Shown here piece after piece: positions 22,976 through 23,883 of a DNA stretch of 23,883 nucleotides. Positions within the stretch are counted from its first letter, which is position 1, and each line of letters opens with the position of its first letter. Below the pieces are notes generated by a model. The model was not told the DNA's origin, made no database searches, and worked only from the letters and a program-made list of their open reading frames with translations. A program made the translations under genes and the position numbers. This DNA comes from a virus, in the IMG/VR virus record IMGVR_UViG_3300042335_000391, positions 1 through 23,883 of that record; one strand, 5' to 3'.

Positions 22976-23440
22976 TTATTTGCTCTTTTGAACTAATGAC
23001 CAAGCTAAACCCATAAAGTGATTAGATATTTGCATTTTTTCTTCTGGTGATAGAATATGATTATCCGTTCCCACAATAGATTCTAATAATTTAACTAATT
23101 CTACATCTAAATCAGCATATTTATCTTTAAGAGAATCCTTAAAAAAATAACTAGCAGCTAAAACGTATACGTCATTAACCTTTTGGTTATCTGTTGTATA
23201 TTTTGTTACTCTGTTGGCAAAATCTTGGTTAAAGATTGCTAGTTTCGCTCTATCTGTTGGATCTGTTATAAGGCTTGATAAGGGCTTAACCTTTAATAAA
23301 ATATCATCACTTGGTTTTTCTATATCTAATAATAGAATAGGATTATTATCAACCGTGGGATAATTTCGTACTGCTAAAAATGTGCCAAATAATATTAAAC
23401 TGATTCCAATTAAATTTTTCAGATTAATCAGTTTCTTCAT
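22976..23440 (-). CDS. Hypothetical protein with N-terminal membrane anchor
   Basis: 154 residues from the ATG at 23440; a TTG two codons upstream (23446) is the longer alternative. A basic start (KKLINLKN) leads into one hydrophobic helix (LIGISLILFGTFLAV, about 10-24), which is either an uncleaved signal anchor or a signal peptide without a clear cleavage box. The rest is helical and acidic (DRAKLAIFNQDFANRV, VYVLAASYFFKDSLKDKY, HILSPEEKMQISNHFMGLAW). The start overlaps the preceding gene by 17 nt, with a GGAG about 9 nt upstream. It probably lies in the periplasm or on the membrane; I cannot assign a function. Confidence 0.7.
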   Translation of the reverse strand: MKKLINLKNLIGISLILFGTFLAVRNYPTVDNNPILLLDIEKPSDDILLKVKPLSSLITDPTDRAKLAIFNQDFANRVTKYTTDNQKVNDVYVLAASYFFKDSLKDKYADLDVELVKLLESIVGTDNHILSPEEKMQISNHFMGLAWSLVQKSK

Positions 23441-23714
23441 CTTCAAGCACTCCGTTCAAAAGAGGAAAAACTTCATCAAGCTTTTTAGATGCTACTGTTA
23501 AATTAAAAGAGTCGCATTTTTCTTTTAGTTGATACCATAAACCTACTATGGTTAAGAATTCTTTCTCTTTGTTAGATGTATTAGTTTTTACTACAACATT
23601 AGACTTATTATTTAAAAACAGTTTTGAAATTAAATATGAAAAGTCAACCATATTAGACAATAATATTAGTATGCCTAACCCAATTGAGCCGCATATTATA
23701 TATGTTATATTCAT
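23424..23714 (-). CDS. Small hypothetical protein with N-terminal membrane helix
   Basis: 96 residues. MNITYIICGSIGLGILILLS is a hydrophobic N-terminal helix, continuing through a second partly hydrophobic stretch (MVDFSYLISKLFLNN). A charged helical part follows (NTSNKEKEFLTIVGLWYQLKEKC) with an acidic end (LEDEETD). It could be an inner-membrane protein with a small soluble helical domain. Together with the next two genes it forms a block of three membrane-anchored proteins. An i-spanin/o-spanin pair was considered, but no lipobox is visible. Its ATG is 6 nt after the stop codon of the partial upstream gene. Confidence 0.65.
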   Translation of the reverse strand: MNITYIICGSIGLGILILLSNMVDFSYLISKLFLNNKSNVVVKTNTSNKEKEFLTIVGLWYQLKEKCDSFNLTVASKKLDEVFPLLNGVLEDEETD

Positions 23715-23720
23715 TTATAA

Positions 23721-23883
23721 TTACCTTTTATTAGAAACTTTGCCGTGATAAGGGCAGACCGTTTTGTGTCCATCGCCCTGTACTATTATACCAGTTCCTT
23801 TGCAAATACACTTAGAAACATCTGGATTAGTTCCATCATTTGGCTTTGGAATATCTGGCTTAATAAATACTTCTTTTTCTGCT
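23721..23883 (-). CDS. Partial protein with C-x-C ... C-x-x-H metal-binding motif; runs off the right edge
   Basis: The last 53 residues of a gene whose start lies beyond the window. The visible part has a Pro/Lys linker (KPDIPKPNDGTNPDVSK), then CICKGTGIIVQGDGHKT and VCPYHGKVSNKR at the C-terminus. The C-x-C-x-G-x-G pattern with a distal CPYH resembles a DnaJ-like or rubredoxin-type small zinc knuckle that recurs in large phages. The N-terminal part would be needed to name it. It stops 6 nt before the next ATG. Confidence 0.6.
   Translation of the reverse strand, partial: AEKEVFIKPDIPKPNDGTNPDVSKCICKGTGIIVQGDGHKTVCPYHGKVSNKR

Noticed and set aside
22976-23714. Spanin pair (i-spanin/o-spanin)
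   Set aside because: The two genes overlap by only 17 nt, neither protein has a lipobox, and the neighbours are nucleotide-metabolism genes rather than lysis genes.
1-23883. tRNA genes, CRISPR arrays, insertion sequences
   Set aside because: No cloverleaf-compatible gap, no regularly spaced repeats and no transposase-like frame were found; gaps are too short to hold most of these.

Overview
The window is a densely packed stretch of a tailed-bacteriophage genome (Caudoviricetes). All supported genes lie on the minus strand, most neighbours overlap by 1-35 nt or sit a few bases apart, and no tRNA, rRNA, CRISPR array or insertion sequence is visible. The sequence is AT-rich by eye. The replication proteins are of bacterial type (Pol III alpha/DnaE, DnaB helicase, DnaG-like primase, RecA) rather than the T4 set (gp43/gp41/gp61/UvsX). 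Together with class I ribonucleotide reductase, PhoH, dUTPase and dNMP kinase this suggests a sizeable lytic phage. The host cannot be told from this window.

Layout in the direction of transcription (high to low coordinates): a partial CxC...CxxH protein and three small membrane-anchored proteins of unknown function (23883-22318); the nucleotide block nrdA, a tiny ORF, nrdB and dut (22275-18325); phoH, an FmdB-type zinc ribbon, an unknown protein and a helix-turn-helix protein (18344-16671); a glycosyltransferase plus SAM methyltransferase pair (16678-15514); two unknown proteins (15517-14587); a recombination/replication block with RecA, a Vsr-like nuclease, a helical protein that may be a UvsY analogue, a zinc-ribbon protein, DnaB helicase, primase and dNMP kinase (14590-9023); a free-standing HNH endonuclease with tandem HTH repeats (8940-8254); a RecB/Cas4-type nuclease (8253-7231); a GalNAc-transferase-like glycosyltransferase, a protein made of three phage short-motif modules and a DUF6356-like small protein (7229-5098); then the DNA polymerase block and SSB (5054-488); and the start of another glycosyltransferase (486-1).

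The most striking element is the polymerase. The Pol III alpha subunit is encoded as two separate proteins, cut at the palm/fingers junction. The N-terminal protein carries all three expected catalytic aspartates and the C-terminal protein carries fingers, HhH and OB domains. A DEDDh proofreading exonuclease gene and an endonuclease VII-like HNH gene lie between the halves. No intein sequence is present at either end, so this is not the cyanobacterial split-intein DnaE arrangement. The inferred enzyme is a polymerase core of three separate chains (palm half, fingers half, exonuclease).

Together the genes would supply dNTPs (NrdAB, Dut, dNMP kinase), unwind and prime DNA (DnaB, primase), copy and proofread it (split DnaE plus exonuclease, SSB), and recombine or resolve it (RecA, possible mediator, Vsr-like, EndoVII-like and RecB-like nucleases). 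Three glycosyltransferases and a methyltransferase probably modify virion or host glycans. Several starts differ from the longest reading frame: TTG starts with good Shine-Dalgarno (SD) sequences for the N-terminal polymerase half and phoH, and internal ATGs for the helicase, one glycosyltransferase, the EndoVII-like gene and the DUF6356-like gene. Gaps are short; the two largest (8941-9022, and the nrdA-nrdB gap near 19937-20049) share a 19-nt AT-rich motif that may be a promoter.
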